Shown: positions 17,789 to 27,888, numbered from the stretch's first letter. The stretch: DNA of 64,000 nucleotides from JAFAHS01 sp046728175 (GCA_046728175.1 JBKPEA010000049.1:8597-72596), one strand, 5' to 3'. Notes: generated from the letters alone by a model not told the origin. A program made the numbers and translations.

Positions 17789-18802
17789 TCAACCCGCGAG
17801 CCTTAGGCTGAAGAAAAAGGCAAGCAGGAAAACCAGCCCGAGCGGTATGCCGACGCGAGCCCAACGGGCGGCAGAGATACCCAGAGCTCCCCCCGCGATG
17901 ATGTTCGGAATGTTGCCCTGAATCAGCATTGCGCCCGAGGCAAGCAACGAAAGGATAACCTCCCGCGCAAGGATGAGCGGCATGCCATGGATCTCGATCG
18001 CGATCACTGTGGCGTTGTCGAGCGCGGCGCCGGCAACGTTCGCCCAGAACAGGGCGGGCGGACTCAAATCGTTGACATAAGCTCCGGTGAGAGGCGCGTA
18101 TGCCTCGCCCAGCAACACCAGCCCGGCAATAAAGGCGAAGACCTTGATGGCTCTGATGATGCTGGCGCCGAGGCCGACTGACAGCTGAACACTCTGTTCC
18201 TCCGCGTCATCCTGCCCGCGGGCGAACAGAGCGGCGATCACGCCACAGGCCGCGATGCCTGGCAGCACGTAAGGTGCCAACAAGTTGAAGAGACCAAAAA
18301 ACTCCAAGTTCAGCGCATCGACCGCGATGGTCGAGAGAGGTTCGCCCAGGGGCGTCAAAGAGGCACCAAGGCCGATTGCCATGCAGCCCACGATTGTTAC
18401 TTGAACCAATTTGTTTCGAGGCAATCGTAACGAATGGAGCGCCTCTGCCAGAACGAGCGCAGCCACGATTGAGGTGATCAAGCTCGAAACCAAAGCGACG
18501 ATGGCCACTATGAGTGCGCAAAGTACCGGACGCGACAGACGAATCGACATCCACTCGATGGCGGAGTCCAAATATGGGCGGCCATGTCGAAAGAGAAGGC
18601 CTGCGACCAATACCGCAATTGCGATCGGAATAGGATCTGACAGTGCTCTCTCGGCTAGATGCCAATCCAGACCTCCCGAAAGCCCGATTGCGACGATGCC
18701 CAGAACAAAGCAATAAGCCTCCAGGTTCTCCTCAACCCGGCGGAAGAACAGCGGACCGAGAAGCAGTAGAACCAGGATGATGATGGCAATCGAGAAGTGC
18801 AT
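17789..18802 (-). CDS. DUF1646-family membrane protein, putative cation transporter
   Basis: A 337-residue polytopic membrane protein with about ten hydrophobic segments. It starts MHFSIAIIILVLLLLGPLFF. The central region holds conserved polar motifs within membrane segments: TIVGCMAIGLGASLTPLGEP and, near the C-terminus, AALDNATVIAIEIHG and GAMLIQGNIPNIIAGGALGI. These paired motifs are like those of ion-transporter (NhaD/ArsB-like) folds. The family is listed as a putative sodium/cation symporter; substrate and direction are not established. It is followed by no partner gene on this strand. Confidence 0.8.
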   Translation of the reverse strand: MHFSIAIIILVLLLLGPLFFRRVEENLEAYCFVLGIVAIGLSGGLDWHLAERALSDPIPIAIAVLVAGLLFRHGRPYLDSAIEWMSIRLSRPVLCALIVAIVALVSSLITSIVAALVLAEALHSLRLPRNKLVQVTIVGCMAIGLGASLTPLGEPLSTIAVDALNLEFFGLFNLLAPYVLPGIAACGVIAALFARGQDDAEEQSVQLSVGLGASIIRAIKVFAFIAGLVLLGEAYAPLTGAYVNDLSPPALFWANVAGAALDNATVIAIEIHGMPLILAREVILSLLASGAMLIQGNIPNIIAGGALGISAARWARVGIPLGLVFLLAFFFSLRLAG

Positions 18803-19107
18803 CTACTCTGGATCGAATTGATTGAATAAGCCAACGGCAAAAGGGCCCCTATCGATTTAACTGCGATTTCCCAGCATCCGCATTCTGGGTCCATAGCCGC
18901 CCAAGGAGATGAAGATGGCATCGGATCATCTATTGCTGGTCGATCGCACACGACGGTGCCGAATAGCTCGGGGCGCTGCGTGAGCGCCGCCAATCTGACA
19001 TCCTACTTGGCCGGTGTCCTACGAATGCCAGGAAATCCCGCTAGATGCCTTCACCGTCGTTGCAGTTTTCTCTAATCCGCAATGTCTTGGTCCGACAGTG
19101 GGTCGCG
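18803..19107. other. Intergenic stretch
   Basis: No gene or clear signal seen between the DUF3445 gene end and the DUF1646 start; it should contain the DUF1646 promoter. Confidence 0.45.
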
Positions 19108-20061
19108 CTACCTCCTGATACGGGCGAGATACGCCAGGAGTGGCTCTCGGATCGCGAGTTGGTTTTTGTACTCGCGCATCTCGGGCGGAATCTTTTCCAG
19201 CGCCCAGCTGAGTCCCCTTGCGAGCGCGGGAAAACCCTCAAGCACCGACAGCGGCCGGATGTAGGTTCTGATCGTAAACAGTACGTCGCCTGAATTCGGC
19301 AGCTTGCGCAGGCTCTGCCGCTCAGACCTGATCCACAACCTAATGCCGGCGTCTTCTGGCGTGATGTTCCCACCGATCCCGTGGGGATGCGGGCTCTGTT
19401 TCAAGTAGAGGTCTGGGGAAGCGACGACATTCCAATTGCATCGCCACGACGGTCTATGCGGCTTGAGCCTCGCCAGGTAGAGGTCGGCGGGTGTGGCCAG
19501 CTTTCTATCGTAGCCAGGCACCGGATGATGAATCGCTGCCAACGGCAATCCAATCTTGTCTCTCAGCTCCCACCTGAGTGGAAAGCATACCGATCCCGCG
19601 CTTAGGACGTAGATGTCACCGCCACGAGGGCTCATCAGGCAAAGATCCTCCTGAACCAGCCGAGCAGCGAGATCGAGGGGCGCATCAGCGAAGTCGGCAA
19701 GGTCCCAGCGCTCGCCATTCGTCAGGTTTTCGATACGGCCCGACATGTCGAAGCCGACGGGCCTCCCTGAGATGCGAAACCGCGCCGGATGGAACGCGAT
19801 CAGATGCTGAAGAAGCAGTTCGAGAGTTTCTGCTTGACCCCTTTCACATCCCGGCAAAGCAAGAAAGACCGAGTCGTATTCGTCTCGGAGGCGCCGCGCC
19901 TTCTCACGCATCTCTCGGACGTAGTGCTCATCGAAATCCAGCCAGGTATTTTCGCGCATCGGCGCCAACCCCAGAGCAAGGTGGTAGTCGCCATCAGCGA
20001 AGGGGTAGGGCATGTACCTGCCGAGAGATGGTTGAGTTTCGCTGCTCTCGATATCGCTCAT
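19108..20061 (-). CDS. DUF3445 / haem-dependent oxidative N-demethylase-like protein
   Basis: A 317-residue protein of the DUF3445 family. Characterised members are haem-dependent oxidative N-demethylases, including a dimethylamine monooxygenase subunit that uses a PAS-like haem fold. Family marks here are YMPYPFADGDYHLALGLAP, WLDFDEHYVREMREK, LVQEDLCLMSPRGGDIYVLS, CFPLRWELRDKIGLPLAAIH and the closing RSERQSLRKLPNSGDVLFTI followed by RTYIRPL. The His of AAIHHPVPGY is near where the family keeps functional residues. It follows the cytochrome P450 gene after 36 bases on the same strand, which suggests one operon with two haem oxygenases. No reductase or ferredoxin gene is adjacent. Confidence 0.85.
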   Translation of the reverse strand: MSDIESSETQPSLGRYMPYPFADGDYHLALGLAPMRENTWLDFDEHYVREMREKARRLRDEYDSVFLALPGCERGQAETLELLLQHLIAFHPARFRISGRPVGFDMSGRIENLTNGERWDLADFADAPLDLAARLVQEDLCLMSPRGGDIYVLSAGSVCFPLRWELRDKIGLPLAAIHHPVPGYDRKLATPADLYLARLKPHRPSWRCNWNVVASPDLYLKQSPHPHGIGGNITPEDAGIRLWIRSERQSLRKLPNSGDVLFTIRTYIRPLSVLEGFPALARGLSWALEKIPPEMREYKNQLAIREPLLAYLARIRR

Positions 20062-20097
20062 CTGGTCGTGCCCCAGGTTGGTTTCTTGCGGAGGGGG

Positions 20098-21294
20098 CTA
20101 AAGCGTCGACAATGTCAGTTTACTCAAGCCCCTCAGCGCCATCGAGCCGCGATATTCCAGCTTCGCCTCCGGGTCAGCCAATTGGAGACGTGGAAATTTC
20201 TCAAGCATCGATTCGATGGCGATCGCGCCTTCCAGACGCGCCAGCGGCGCGCCCAAGCAGAAATGAATTCCCTCTCCAAATGAAACGTGGTCGTTGGGCT
20301 TGCGGGCCACGTCGAAGCGTTCGGGTCGAGGGAATTGCGCGGGGTCGCGGTTCGCTGCCGCGAGAAGCACGAAAGCGAGAGTGCCCGCAGGAATCTCCGT
20401 CCCTCCAACTGCAGTGGTCGAAGTTGGTATCCGAACGGTCATTTGGACAGGAGGATCGTAGCGCAGCATTTCCTCGATGGCGGTCGGAATCAGCTCGCGG
20501 CTTTCGCGAAGACGCTGCTGCTCATCTGGGTGCCGACAGAGCGCCAGCAGACCGTTGCCAATCAGATTGGTGGTAGTTTCGTTTCCGGCCAGCAGCAGTA
20601 GAACAACGAAGGCTAGCAGCTCGTTCTCGCTTAGGACTTCGGCGTCATCGCTGGCGGCCACGAGTGCGCTGATCAGATCGTCGGCAGGCTTAGCTCGGCG
20701 CTGCACGATCACCTCACTCAAGTAGCGACGCAGCGCGTCCTTGGCCGCCAGTCCTGCGGGCGACGGGCCGGTGGCCATGTCTTGACCGAATGAGCTGACC
20801 AGGTCATTCGACCATTGCTTGAATTGGTTGTGATCTGCCGCTGAAACTCCAAGCAGTTCGGCGATTACGATTACCGGCAGCGCGTTCGCCAGCATTGCCA
20901 TTGATTCGATTTGGCTGCAGTCGCCCGTCCGATTCAGCAAATCATCAGTGATCTCGCGTATCCGAGGTTCGAGTTCGCGCACTCGTCGAGGGGTGAAGGC
21001 TTTGCTCACGAGCCTTCGCAGGCGGCTGTGCACCGGAGGATCAGCGGTGAGGATGGTAGGTGCTCCGCCAAACGGGTCGATTCGCTCCCGAAATGGAATT
21101 TCCGGGCGGCGCACGGTAAAGCGTTCATGGTCACGAAGCACCGTGACGACATCGGCGTAACGCGCGATCAGAGTCGCAGGCATGAACAGATTCAGCTGGC
21201 GTGGAGGACCCTCTAGGAGCGGAGGAAAATGCGGATACGGATTCGCGCGAAATTCCGGATCGAACGGGTTGAAATAGAAATCTTGCTGAGACAT
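20098..21294 (-). CDS. Cytochrome P450 (bacterial class I)
   Basis: A 398-residue soluble P450 monooxygenase. The haem-thiolate loop FGEGIHFCLGAPLARLE puts the ligand at Cys346. The I-helix oxygen-binding motif is LLLAGNETTTNLIGNG, the ExxR is in LRESRELIPTAIEEMLRY, and NPFDPEFRANPYPHFPPLLEG is a typical start. A GGAGG ribosome-binding site lies five bases upstream of the ATG. Class I P450s need a ferredoxin and reductase, which are not encoded nearby. It is the upstream gene of a pair with a DUF3445 haem protein. The substrate is unknown. Confidence 0.95.
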   Translation of the reverse strand: MSQQDFYFNPFDPEFRANPYPHFPPLLEGPPRQLNLFMPATLIARYADVVTVLRDHERFTVRRPEIPFRERIDPFGGAPTILTADPPVHSRLRRLVSKAFTPRRVRELEPRIREITDDLLNRTGDCSQIESMAMLANALPVIVIAELLGVSAADHNQFKQWSNDLVSSFGQDMATGPSPAGLAAKDALRRYLSEVIVQRRAKPADDLISALVAASDDAEVLSENELLAFVVLLLLAGNETTTNLIGNGLLALCRHPDEQQRLRESRELIPTAIEEMLRYDPPVQMTVRIPTSTTAVGGTEIPAGTLAFVLLAAANRDPAQFPRPERFDVARKPNDHVSFGEGIHFCLGAPLARLEGAIAIESMLEKFPRLQLADPEAKLEYRGSMALRGLSKLTLSTL

Positions 21295-21523
21295 CGCCGC
21301 CTCCCGTCTACGTCGCTAACTATTCCGGATAGGGGCACGAATCCAGCGGCGCACGCCGTAGCCGCGGCGAGATTGCGTTAGGCACCTGCCTCGTTGAGTA
21401 CTTTATTGGCGTTCTTTCTCAGCCCGCGGAGCGGTTCGCGGGAGCGGTCCGAAAGGTTGCTTTGCTGCGACACTCGACGTGAAATGAGCCAGGCGTCCGG
21501 CTCGATTACGGAGGGAACCAACA

Positions 21524-21874
21524 ATGCGACTGACAGGCAAAGACGTATGGGAGGTGGGCGTGAAGATGGGCTGGGCGAATGGCCCTTACGACCCGCGTTC
21601 TAACGGAATTGCGGCGCGCGCAGATGTGATGGCGTCACTCCTCAATGAGGTTATCGGCAAGCGCCAGAACTGGTTGCCCGAGCTCGTCGAGAGCGAGGAT
21701 GCAATGCGGGCGTGGGAAGCAAAAACTCCTCGCGAAAACGTGCTGCGGCTCTATAAGTTTCTCAATCAGCTTGGCTATACCGTTATCGGAATTGATGCCG
21801 CGATTGAGCGCGAGAGGGCAAAGAACAAGACTGCTGGTTCGTCTCCCGAAGTCACCAAGAAAGCGCGACCCTGA
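21524..21874 (+). CDS. Hypothetical protein
   Basis: A 116-residue soluble, charged protein (LTGKDVWEVGVKMGWANGPYD; NVLRLYKFLNQLGYTVIGID) ending with a Lys-rich tail. A ggaggga run precedes the ATG by about ten bases, supporting expression. I do not recognise a family. It is divergent from the P450 operon, separated by about 230 bases. Confidence 0.65.
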   Translation: MRLTGKDVWEVGVKMGWANGPYDPRSNGIAARADVMASLLNEVIGKRQNWLPELVESEDAMRAWEAKTPRENVLRLYKFLNQLGYTVIGIDAAIERERAKNKTAGSSPEVTKKARP

Positions 21875-22037
21875 CAGCGTTGTCCGCGGGCGGGGACGCA
21901 ATCGCAGTGTCCACCGAAGACCGACAAGATTTGGCGGTCGGCTACTGTCATCCGGCGTTTTATCTGGGTGAAGGCGGGTCGCGTGAACCCGGGCGGATCT
22001 ACTTCGACAGGCGAGGGTCGTCGGAAGCCACGCACTG

Positions 22038-22265
22038 CTATTGTCTGTAGAACCTTACCTGGAGCTGCCGGTTTCTTGCGTTTCTCAGGCGAGTCTGACG
22101 GTCCAGTACGTGCTCACACTCTTCTTTGTTGCGATAGATGGTAGGTCGCCTGACCCATTGGCTAAGCGGTGCGTCCACATTGCCCATCGGATAATCGCGG
22201 CTGGTTGGCGGAATCAGCAAATACCAGCCCATCAGGGCGAGTGCGGCAGCGTGGCGGAGCTTCAT
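22038..22265 (-). CDS. Small exported protein
   Basis: A 75-residue protein with an N-terminal signal-like segment (MKLRHAAALALMGWYLLIPP) and a short mature part containing DAPLSQWVRRPTIYRNKEEC, a layout common among short secreted proteins with a single conserved Cys after an Asx-Ala-Pro-Leu-Ser-Gln-Trp motif. Function is unknown. Confidence 0.6.
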   Translation of the reverse strand: MKLRHAAALALMGWYLLIPPTSRDYPMGNVDAPLSQWVRRPTIYRNKEECEHVLDRQTRLRNARNRQLQVRFYRQ

Positions 22266-22283
22266 CTGCTATCAGTTCCCTAG

Positions 22284-23002
22284 GTGTGGCAGTAGGCGCT
22301 GGATGCTCCTTTGGTTGCCGGGCACCTAGATGCCTACTCTTTCCAAGGCGATTCCGCAAATTTCCGAACCGGCCGGCAAGCAGGACGGCGCCCCGTTGCC
22401 TTTCAATTGCGGAAAAGCTTGTCTGCATCTCTATTTCTGAGCGGCACTTTGCGCTCCGTCACGGCAAAAGCGAGAAGTCACGCCGCGCCAATTGCCTCGC
22501 GCTGCGGTAAGCAACGTTTGAACACGCGCCGGGGCGTCAGCGGAGGAGAAGCGCCGGTCAACCTTCGGTTTGGTGCCATTCGCCGGTCGGCTCGAAGCAT
22601 TGCTGCGCCGGCGCAGCCTGCAGTAGGCCCGCGCCACATTATTTGGTGGCGCAATGGACGCATGTCCTCGAAAATTAGTGCACGCTTCCCGACCGACCGA
22701 TGGCGCCTGCAACTCAGGAAGGGTTGAAGTCTAGTGTATTTGGCCGATGATAGCCTCGGTCGCGCGATACCACAGCGAACGTCAACCGCGACTAGAGGAT
22801 AATCCGGACAGGTTTGGAGGAAACTCGACATCTGAAGGCAGTCATCGTTAAGTTTCGCCGTGCGCGCGAGCCAATTCGCAACTCGCAGCAGTTTGCACCA
22901 ATACTGAAGATGGCCATCACTGGCCTCCCCCGACAGTACTCGCCTTGCCCCAGAGGGCAGTGCCGCATTACAGTGGAACGCGGGCTTACATGCGGAGGGA
23001 CC
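22284..23002. other. Gene-poor stretch
   Basis: No supported gene on either strand; contains the promoter region of the VOC gene that follows. Confidence 0.45.
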
Positions 23003-23497
23003 ATGATTCAACCGGACAGAATTGGGCACGTCGTGATCAAGGTTCGCGATCTGGAGCGTTCGACGAGATTTTACAGCCAGGTCCTCGGATTACAGGTTAT
23101 GAAGGTCGAAGCTGGGTTCAAGATGGTATTTCTCGCCAGCCACGGTAGAGACCATCATGAATTGGCAATCTTTGAGGTCGGCCCCGATGCCGCTTCGCCT
23201 CGCGAGCGTTCGATCGGCTTGTCGCACATCGCGTTTCGCCTGAGCGACGAGGCGGCGTTGCGCGCCGCTTACGCCGATCTTAAGGAAAGCGACGTTCGAA
23301 TCATCGGCGCGATCAATCATGGGGTAACCAAAAGCGTCTACTTCTGCGATCCAGATGGCAACGATCTCGAGTTGTACTGCGACGGTTTACCCGAGGAGAT
23401 TGCGAAGTTCCCGGACCCGTACGCCGGTATGGAAGTGCTCGACTTCGCAAGCGATGCCCCTGATTTTCGCCAGGCGGCACGCGAGCTGACCAAATAA
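23003..23497 (+). CDS. VOC-family (glyoxalase / extradiol dioxygenase fold) protein
   Basis: A 164-residue metalloenzyme-like protein with two beta-alpha-beta-beta-beta units. Metal-ligand positions are visible: His in RIGHVVIKVRDLERS, His in GLSHIAFRLSDE, and Glu in DPDGNDLELYCD, the pattern of one-domain glyoxalase or ring-cleaving dioxygenases. I chose the ATG at 23003 because GGAGG lies about five bases upstream; the frame stays open further upstream but has no domain there. The substrate cannot be told from sequence. Confidence 0.88.
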   Translation: MIQPDRIGHVVIKVRDLERSTRFYSQVLGLQVMKVEAGFKMVFLASHGRDHHELAIFEVGPDAASPRERSIGLSHIAFRLSDEAALRAAYADLKESDVRIIGAINHGVTKSVYFCDPDGNDLELYCDGLPEEIAKFPDPYAGMEVLDFASDAPDFRQAARELTK

Positions 23498-23628
23498 TTG
23501 CGGCTCCGCCTCCCGAACCGATTGGATACCCTGGCGTTTTTCCGGAAATGCCGGGTTTGCACCAGAGCTGTTTGGATCAGCAGTTCTCAATCGCGTTCGG
23601 GAGTGTCAGGTGATTGCTTATACGCAGC

Positions 23629-25272
23629 CTATCCGCCGAGCGCTTCGTCCACGATGGTCCGCGCTTCGGCAAGAATCGCTTCCAGGTGCTCAGGACCCTT
23701 GAAGCTCTCCGCGTACACTTTGTAGATATTCTCCGTGCCCGACGGACGCGCGGCGAACCATCCGCTTTTGCTGATCACCTTAAGCCCGCCGATCGGTGCA
23801 TCGTTACCAGGAGCCTTGGTTAGACACGCGGTAATCGGCTCACCGGCGAGGGTCGATGCTTTTACATCGGCGGGTGCAAGCCTGCTGAGACGCTCTTTTT
23901 GTTGGGGCGTCGCAGGCGCATCTACCCGTTCGTAGGCCGGTGCCTCAAATTTTTCGGTGAGTTGGCGGTAATGCTCACCCGGGTCGCGACCCGTGCGTGC
24001 GGTTATCTCCGCGGCGAGCAGGTTGGGAACCAGCCCGTCTTTGTCCGTGGTCCACACGGTGCCATCACGCCGGAGGAAACTCGCCCCCGAACTTTCCTCG
24101 CCGCAAAACCCGACCGAGCCATCGATGAGTCCTTCGACGAACCACTTGAATCCGACCGGAACCTCGATGAGGCGCCGGCTCAGATGAGCAGTTACGCGAT
24201 CGATCATGCTGCTGCTGACGACCGTCTTGCCGACCGCGACCCGCCCTGACCATTGCGGGCGATTGGTGAAGAGGTAGGAGATTGCCACTGACAGATAATG
24301 GTTGGGCTCCATCAGCCCCTGGCTGTGACTGACAATGCCGTGCCGATCTGCATCGGGGTCGCTCGCAAACGCGACATCGAAGCGATCCTTCAGGCTGACT
24401 ATCCGGGCCATCGCATAGACCGACGACGGGTCCATCCGGATTTGTCCGTCCCAGTCCACCGTCATAAATCCGAAGGTCGGATCGACGGTGTGATTGACCA
24501 CCTCGAGGTTGAGGGCATAACGATTCCCGATTGCGTCCCAATATGAAACGCTGGAGCCGCCGAGCGGATCGACGCCGATGCGAACCTTGCTTTCCCGGAC
24601 CGCCTGCATGTCGACCACCGAGGGGAGATCGTTGACATAGAAGTTCAGATAGTCATGCGGGTGAGTGGTAGCCGCAGATCGTGCGCGCTCCAGCGGTATT
24701 CTCCTTACACCGCGCAGACTGTCGCTGATGAGGGCATTGGCCCGTTCCTGGATCCACGCCGTCACCTGGGTGTCCGCGGGCCCGCCGTGCGGCGGATCGT
24801 ATTTAAAGCCGCCAAAACGGGGGGGATTATGCGACGGCGTGATTACGATACCGTCCCCCAATCCACTCTTGCGCCCGCGGTTGTAGCAGAGAATCGCGTG
24901 CGAGATTACCGGCGTCGGCGTGTATCCTCCCTCAGCATCCACCCTCACCTCGACGCCGTTGGCCGCCAGAACCTCCAGGGCGGTCCCCAGCGCCGGCCCT
25001 GACAGCGCATGAGTATCGACACCGAGATAGAGGGGCCCGTTGATGCCCTGCTCCGCGCGGTAAAGGCAGATTGCCTGCGTGGTCGCGAGGATGTGCGCTT
25101 CGTTGAACGAGTCGTCTAGTGAGCAACCGCGATGGCCCGAGGTGCCGAACGCCACCCGCTGCTCGGGCACCGAGGGGTCGGGTTTTCCCGAGTAATAGGC
25201 GGCCACCAGCTTCGGAACATCGATTAGAAGCGAAGCGTTGGCGGGCTTACCGGCAAGTGGATTGATTTGCAT
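23629..25272 (-). CDS. pgm: Phosphoglucomutase (alpha-D-glucose phosphate-specific)
   Basis: A 547-residue enzyme interconverting glucose 1-phosphate and glucose 6-phosphate. Landmarks: FGTSGHRGCSLDDSFNEAHI (42-61), the phosphoserine loop TPSHNP with Ser147, the Mg2+ loop DPDADR (305-310), the sugar-specificity region CGEESSGASFLRRDG and the phosphate-binding C-terminus RPSGTENIYKVYAES. The gaggag site just upstream of ATG 25272 is strong. It is transcribed away from glycogen phosphorylase, with about 180 bases between the starts, so both are probably served by one regulatory region: the phosphorylase product is the substrate of this enzyme. Confidence 0.97.
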   Translation of the reverse strand: MQINPLAGKPANASLLIDVPKLVAAYYSGKPDPSVPEQRVAFGTSGHRGCSLDDSFNEAHILATTQAICLYRAEQGINGPLYLGVDTHALSGPALGTALEVLAANGVEVRVDAEGGYTPTPVISHAILCYNRGRKSGLGDGIVITPSHNPPRFGGFKYDPPHGGPADTQVTAWIQERANALISDSLRGVRRIPLERARSAATTHPHDYLNFYVNDLPSVVDMQAVRESKVRIGVDPLGGSSVSYWDAIGNRYALNLEVVNHTVDPTFGFMTVDWDGQIRMDPSSVYAMARIVSLKDRFDVAFASDPDADRHGIVSHSQGLMEPNHYLSVAISYLFTNRPQWSGRVAVGKTVVSSSMIDRVTAHLSRRLIEVPVGFKWFVEGLIDGSVGFCGEESSGASFLRRDGTVWTTDKDGLVPNLLAAEITARTGRDPGEHYRQLTEKFEAPAYERVDAPATPQQKERLSRLAPADVKASTLAGEPITACLTKAPGNDAPIGGLKVISKSGWFAARPSGTENIYKVYAESFKGPEHLEAILAEARTIVDEALGG

Positions 25273-25455
25273 AGACTCCTCAATCGTAGTCGGTGCAGGT
25301 TTGAAATCGAAGCCAAATCACCCAAAATCCGCTGATGGGTGATAAATTGGGCGGGAATGCTTTCGTGGAAGCGTAACAGAAGCCTAATTTCGCCCAAACA
25401 GTCGGCCGCTCTAATCAGAAGTTTGAATTCAAACCCGCCGGAGCAGATCAAAATA

Positions 25456-27888
25456 ATGTTGGCAGAACAAAACCTGTCGGTTGAGTCGATCAAACAGGCG
25501 ATCCTGGACAATCTGGCGCTCGCGCTCGCCCGCCAACCGCGTTACGCCACCCGGCGCGATTGGTACACCGCGGTCGCGCTTACCGTGCGCAGTCTGCTGG
25601 CCGCGTACTGGTACGCCGGAACCAACGTTCGCACCGAGGATCCCGTGCGAGTCGTCGCGTACCTGTCGGCAGAGTTTCTGCTCGGACCGCACCTCCATAA
25701 CAACCTGGTGGGGTTGGGAATTTACTCCCAGGTCGAGCGCGCGGTCACCGAGCTCGGGCAGGACCTCGGCGAACTAATCTGGCAGGAGCAGGAGCCGGGC
25801 CTCGGCAACGGGGGTCTCGGACGGCTCGCGGCCTGCTACATGGAATCGATGGCCACCCAGCAGATGGCCGCGATCGGTTATGGGATCCGCTACGAATTCG
25901 GAATTTTCCGTCAGCTCATCCGCGACGGTTCACAAGTGGAGATGAGCGATGAATGGCTGCGCCTTGGCAATCCATGGGAAATCGCGAGGCCGGAAAATGT
26001 ATACCTGGTGCAATTCGGAGGGAGCGTGGAGTCATACACCGACGACTCGGGATCGGTGCGCGCCCTCTGGCTTCCGGACCGGATCGTTCGCGGGGGTGCC
26101 TACGACACGCCGATCCTCGGCTATCGGGTGCCGTGGGTGAATCTGTTGCGCTTGTTTAGGGCACAGGCGCACGAGGAGTTCAACTTCCAGCAATTCAACG
26201 CTGGCAACTACTACGGCGCGGTCGAGGACATGGTCCAGTCGGAGAACATTACCAAGGTTCTCTATCCGAATGACGAGCAGGTGGAGGGCAAGATCCTGCG
26301 CCTGGAACAGCAGTACTTTTTCGTCTCCTGCGCGCTGCAGGACATGCTGCGCCTGCATCAGCTGCGCCGGCGCGCGTTGGCCGAGTTCCACAAGTACTGG
26401 GCGATCCAGCTCAATGACACGCACCCCTCGATCGGGGTCGCGGAATTGATGCGCCTGCTGGTCGACGTCAACCAGTTTGGATGGAACGAGGCCTGGGACA
26501 TCACGCGCCACACCTTTGCCTATACGAATCACACGCTGCTGCCTGAGGCGCTCGAAAAGTGGCCGCTGCCAATCTTTGCCAGGCTGCTCCCACGCCACCT
26601 GGAGATCATCTACGAGATCAACCGTCGATTTCTGGACCAGGTGCGAGAGCGCTTTCCCGGCGACAATGCGCGGCTGGCCCGGCTATCGATTATCGATGAG
26701 AGCGGCGACAAATTCGTTCGCATGGCGCACCTCGCGGCCGTCGGCAGCCGCAAAATCAACGGGGTCGCCGAGCTTCACTCCGAGCTGCTCAAGGAAACCG
26801 TGATGCGCGATTTCGCCGAACTGCAGCCGGAGAAGTTTACCAACGTGACCAACGGAGTCACGCCGCGTCGGTGGATGGCGGTGTCCAATCCCGGTCTCGC
26901 CTACCTCATCACCAGCAAAATCGGCGATGGATGGTTATCGCACCTCGAGCGCGATCTGCGGCACTTCGAGGAGTTTGCGGACGATGAGGAAGTTCAGGAC
27001 GCCGTACGGCTGATCAAGTATGCGAACAAGCGGCGCCTTGCGGAAATGATCGAGCGCACCGCCCGCATCAAGGTGAACCCCGAGTCGATGTTCGACGTCC
27101 AGACCAAACGCATTCACGAATACAAACGCCAACATCTCAACGTGCTGCACATCATTACGCTCTACCGGCGCATCAAGCGCGATCCCGCCCTCGAGGTTCT
27201 TCCGCGCACCTTTGTCTTTGGTGGCAAGGCGGCACCCGGCTATGCGATGGCCAAGCTGATCATCAAGCTCATCAACGCGGTCGGCGAGGTCGTCAACCAG
27301 GACCCGGCGATGCGCGGTCGCCTCAAAGTCGCCTTCGTTCCCGACTTCAATGTCAAAACCAGCCAGCACATCTATCCGGCCGCGGACCTGTCCGAACAGA
27401 TTTCCACTGCCGGAAAGGAAGCGTCCGGCACCGGCAACATGAAATTCGCCCTGAACGGTGCGCTCACCATCGGCACGCGGGATGGCGCGAACGTGGAGAT
27501 TCGCCAGGAGGTCGGCGAGGAAAATTTCTTTCTGTTCGGGATGACTGCCGAGCAAGTACAGTCACTCGTCCGCGACGGCTACCATCCGCGCGAATATGTC
27601 GCAAAGAACCCGGAACTCGGGGAAGTCATCAACATGATCGAGTCCGGCGGTTTTTCCCGGGGTGACCGACAGACCTTCAAGCCGTTACTCGATTCGCTCC
27701 TGAATCAGGACCCATTCCTGGTCCTGGCGGACTACCAATCCTACGTCAATTGTCAGGGCGAGGTGTCGGCAGTTTATCGTGATGAGCGCAAATGGAGCCG
27801 AATGTCGATCTTGAACATCGCGCGCTCGGGCAAATTCTCCTCGGACCGGGCGGTCCATGAGTACCGCGAGAAGATCTGGCGTGGATAG
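25456..27888 (+). CDS. glgP: Glycogen / starch phosphorylase
   Basis: An 810-residue enzyme releasing glucose 1-phosphate from alpha-glucans. Visible marks are LGNGGLGRLAACYMESMATQ, the QLNDTHPSI glucan-binding region, TNHTLLPEALEKW, NVTNGVTPRRW and the pyridoxal phosphate site EASGTGNMKFALNGALTIGT, with Lys663 forming the Schiff base. The ATG at 25456 gives the usual family length; the frame is open for 39 more codons upstream, where the residues do not resemble the family. Divergent from pgm. No glycogen synthase or debranching enzyme is close by. Confidence 0.96.
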   Translation: MLAEQNLSVESIKQAILDNLALALARQPRYATRRDWYTAVALTVRSLLAAYWYAGTNVRTEDPVRVVAYLSAEFLLGPHLHNNLVGLGIYSQVERAVTELGQDLGELIWQEQEPGLGNGGLGRLAACYMESMATQQMAAIGYGIRYEFGIFRQLIRDGSQVEMSDEWLRLGNPWEIARPENVYLVQFGGSVESYTDDSGSVRALWLPDRIVRGGAYDTPILGYRVPWVNLLRLFRAQAHEEFNFQQFNAGNYYGAVEDMVQSENITKVLYPNDEQVEGKILRLEQQYFFVSCALQDMLRLHQLRRRALAEFHKYWAIQLNDTHPSIGVAELMRLLVDVNQFGWNEAWDITRHTFAYTNHTLLPEALEKWPLPIFARLLPRHLEIIYEINRRFLDQVRERFPGDNARLARLSIIDESGDKFVRMAHLAAVGSRKINGVAELHSELLKETVMRDFAELQPEKFTNVTNGVTPRRWMAVSNPGLAYLITSKIGDGWLSHLERDLRHFEEFADDEEVQDAVRLIKYANKRRLAEMIERTARIKVNPESMFDVQTKRIHEYKRQHLNVLHIITLYRRIKRDPALEVLPRTFVFGGKAAPGYAMAKLIIKLINAVGEVVNQDPAMRGRLKVAFVPDFNVKTSQHIYPAADLSEQISTAGKEASGTGNMKFALNGALTIGTRDGANVEIRQEVGEENFFLFGMTAEQVQSLVRDGYHPREYVAKNPELGEVINMIESGGFSRGDRQTFKPLLDSLLNQDPFLVLADYQSYVNCQGEVSAVYRDERKWSRMSILNIARSGKFSSDRAVHEYREKIWRG

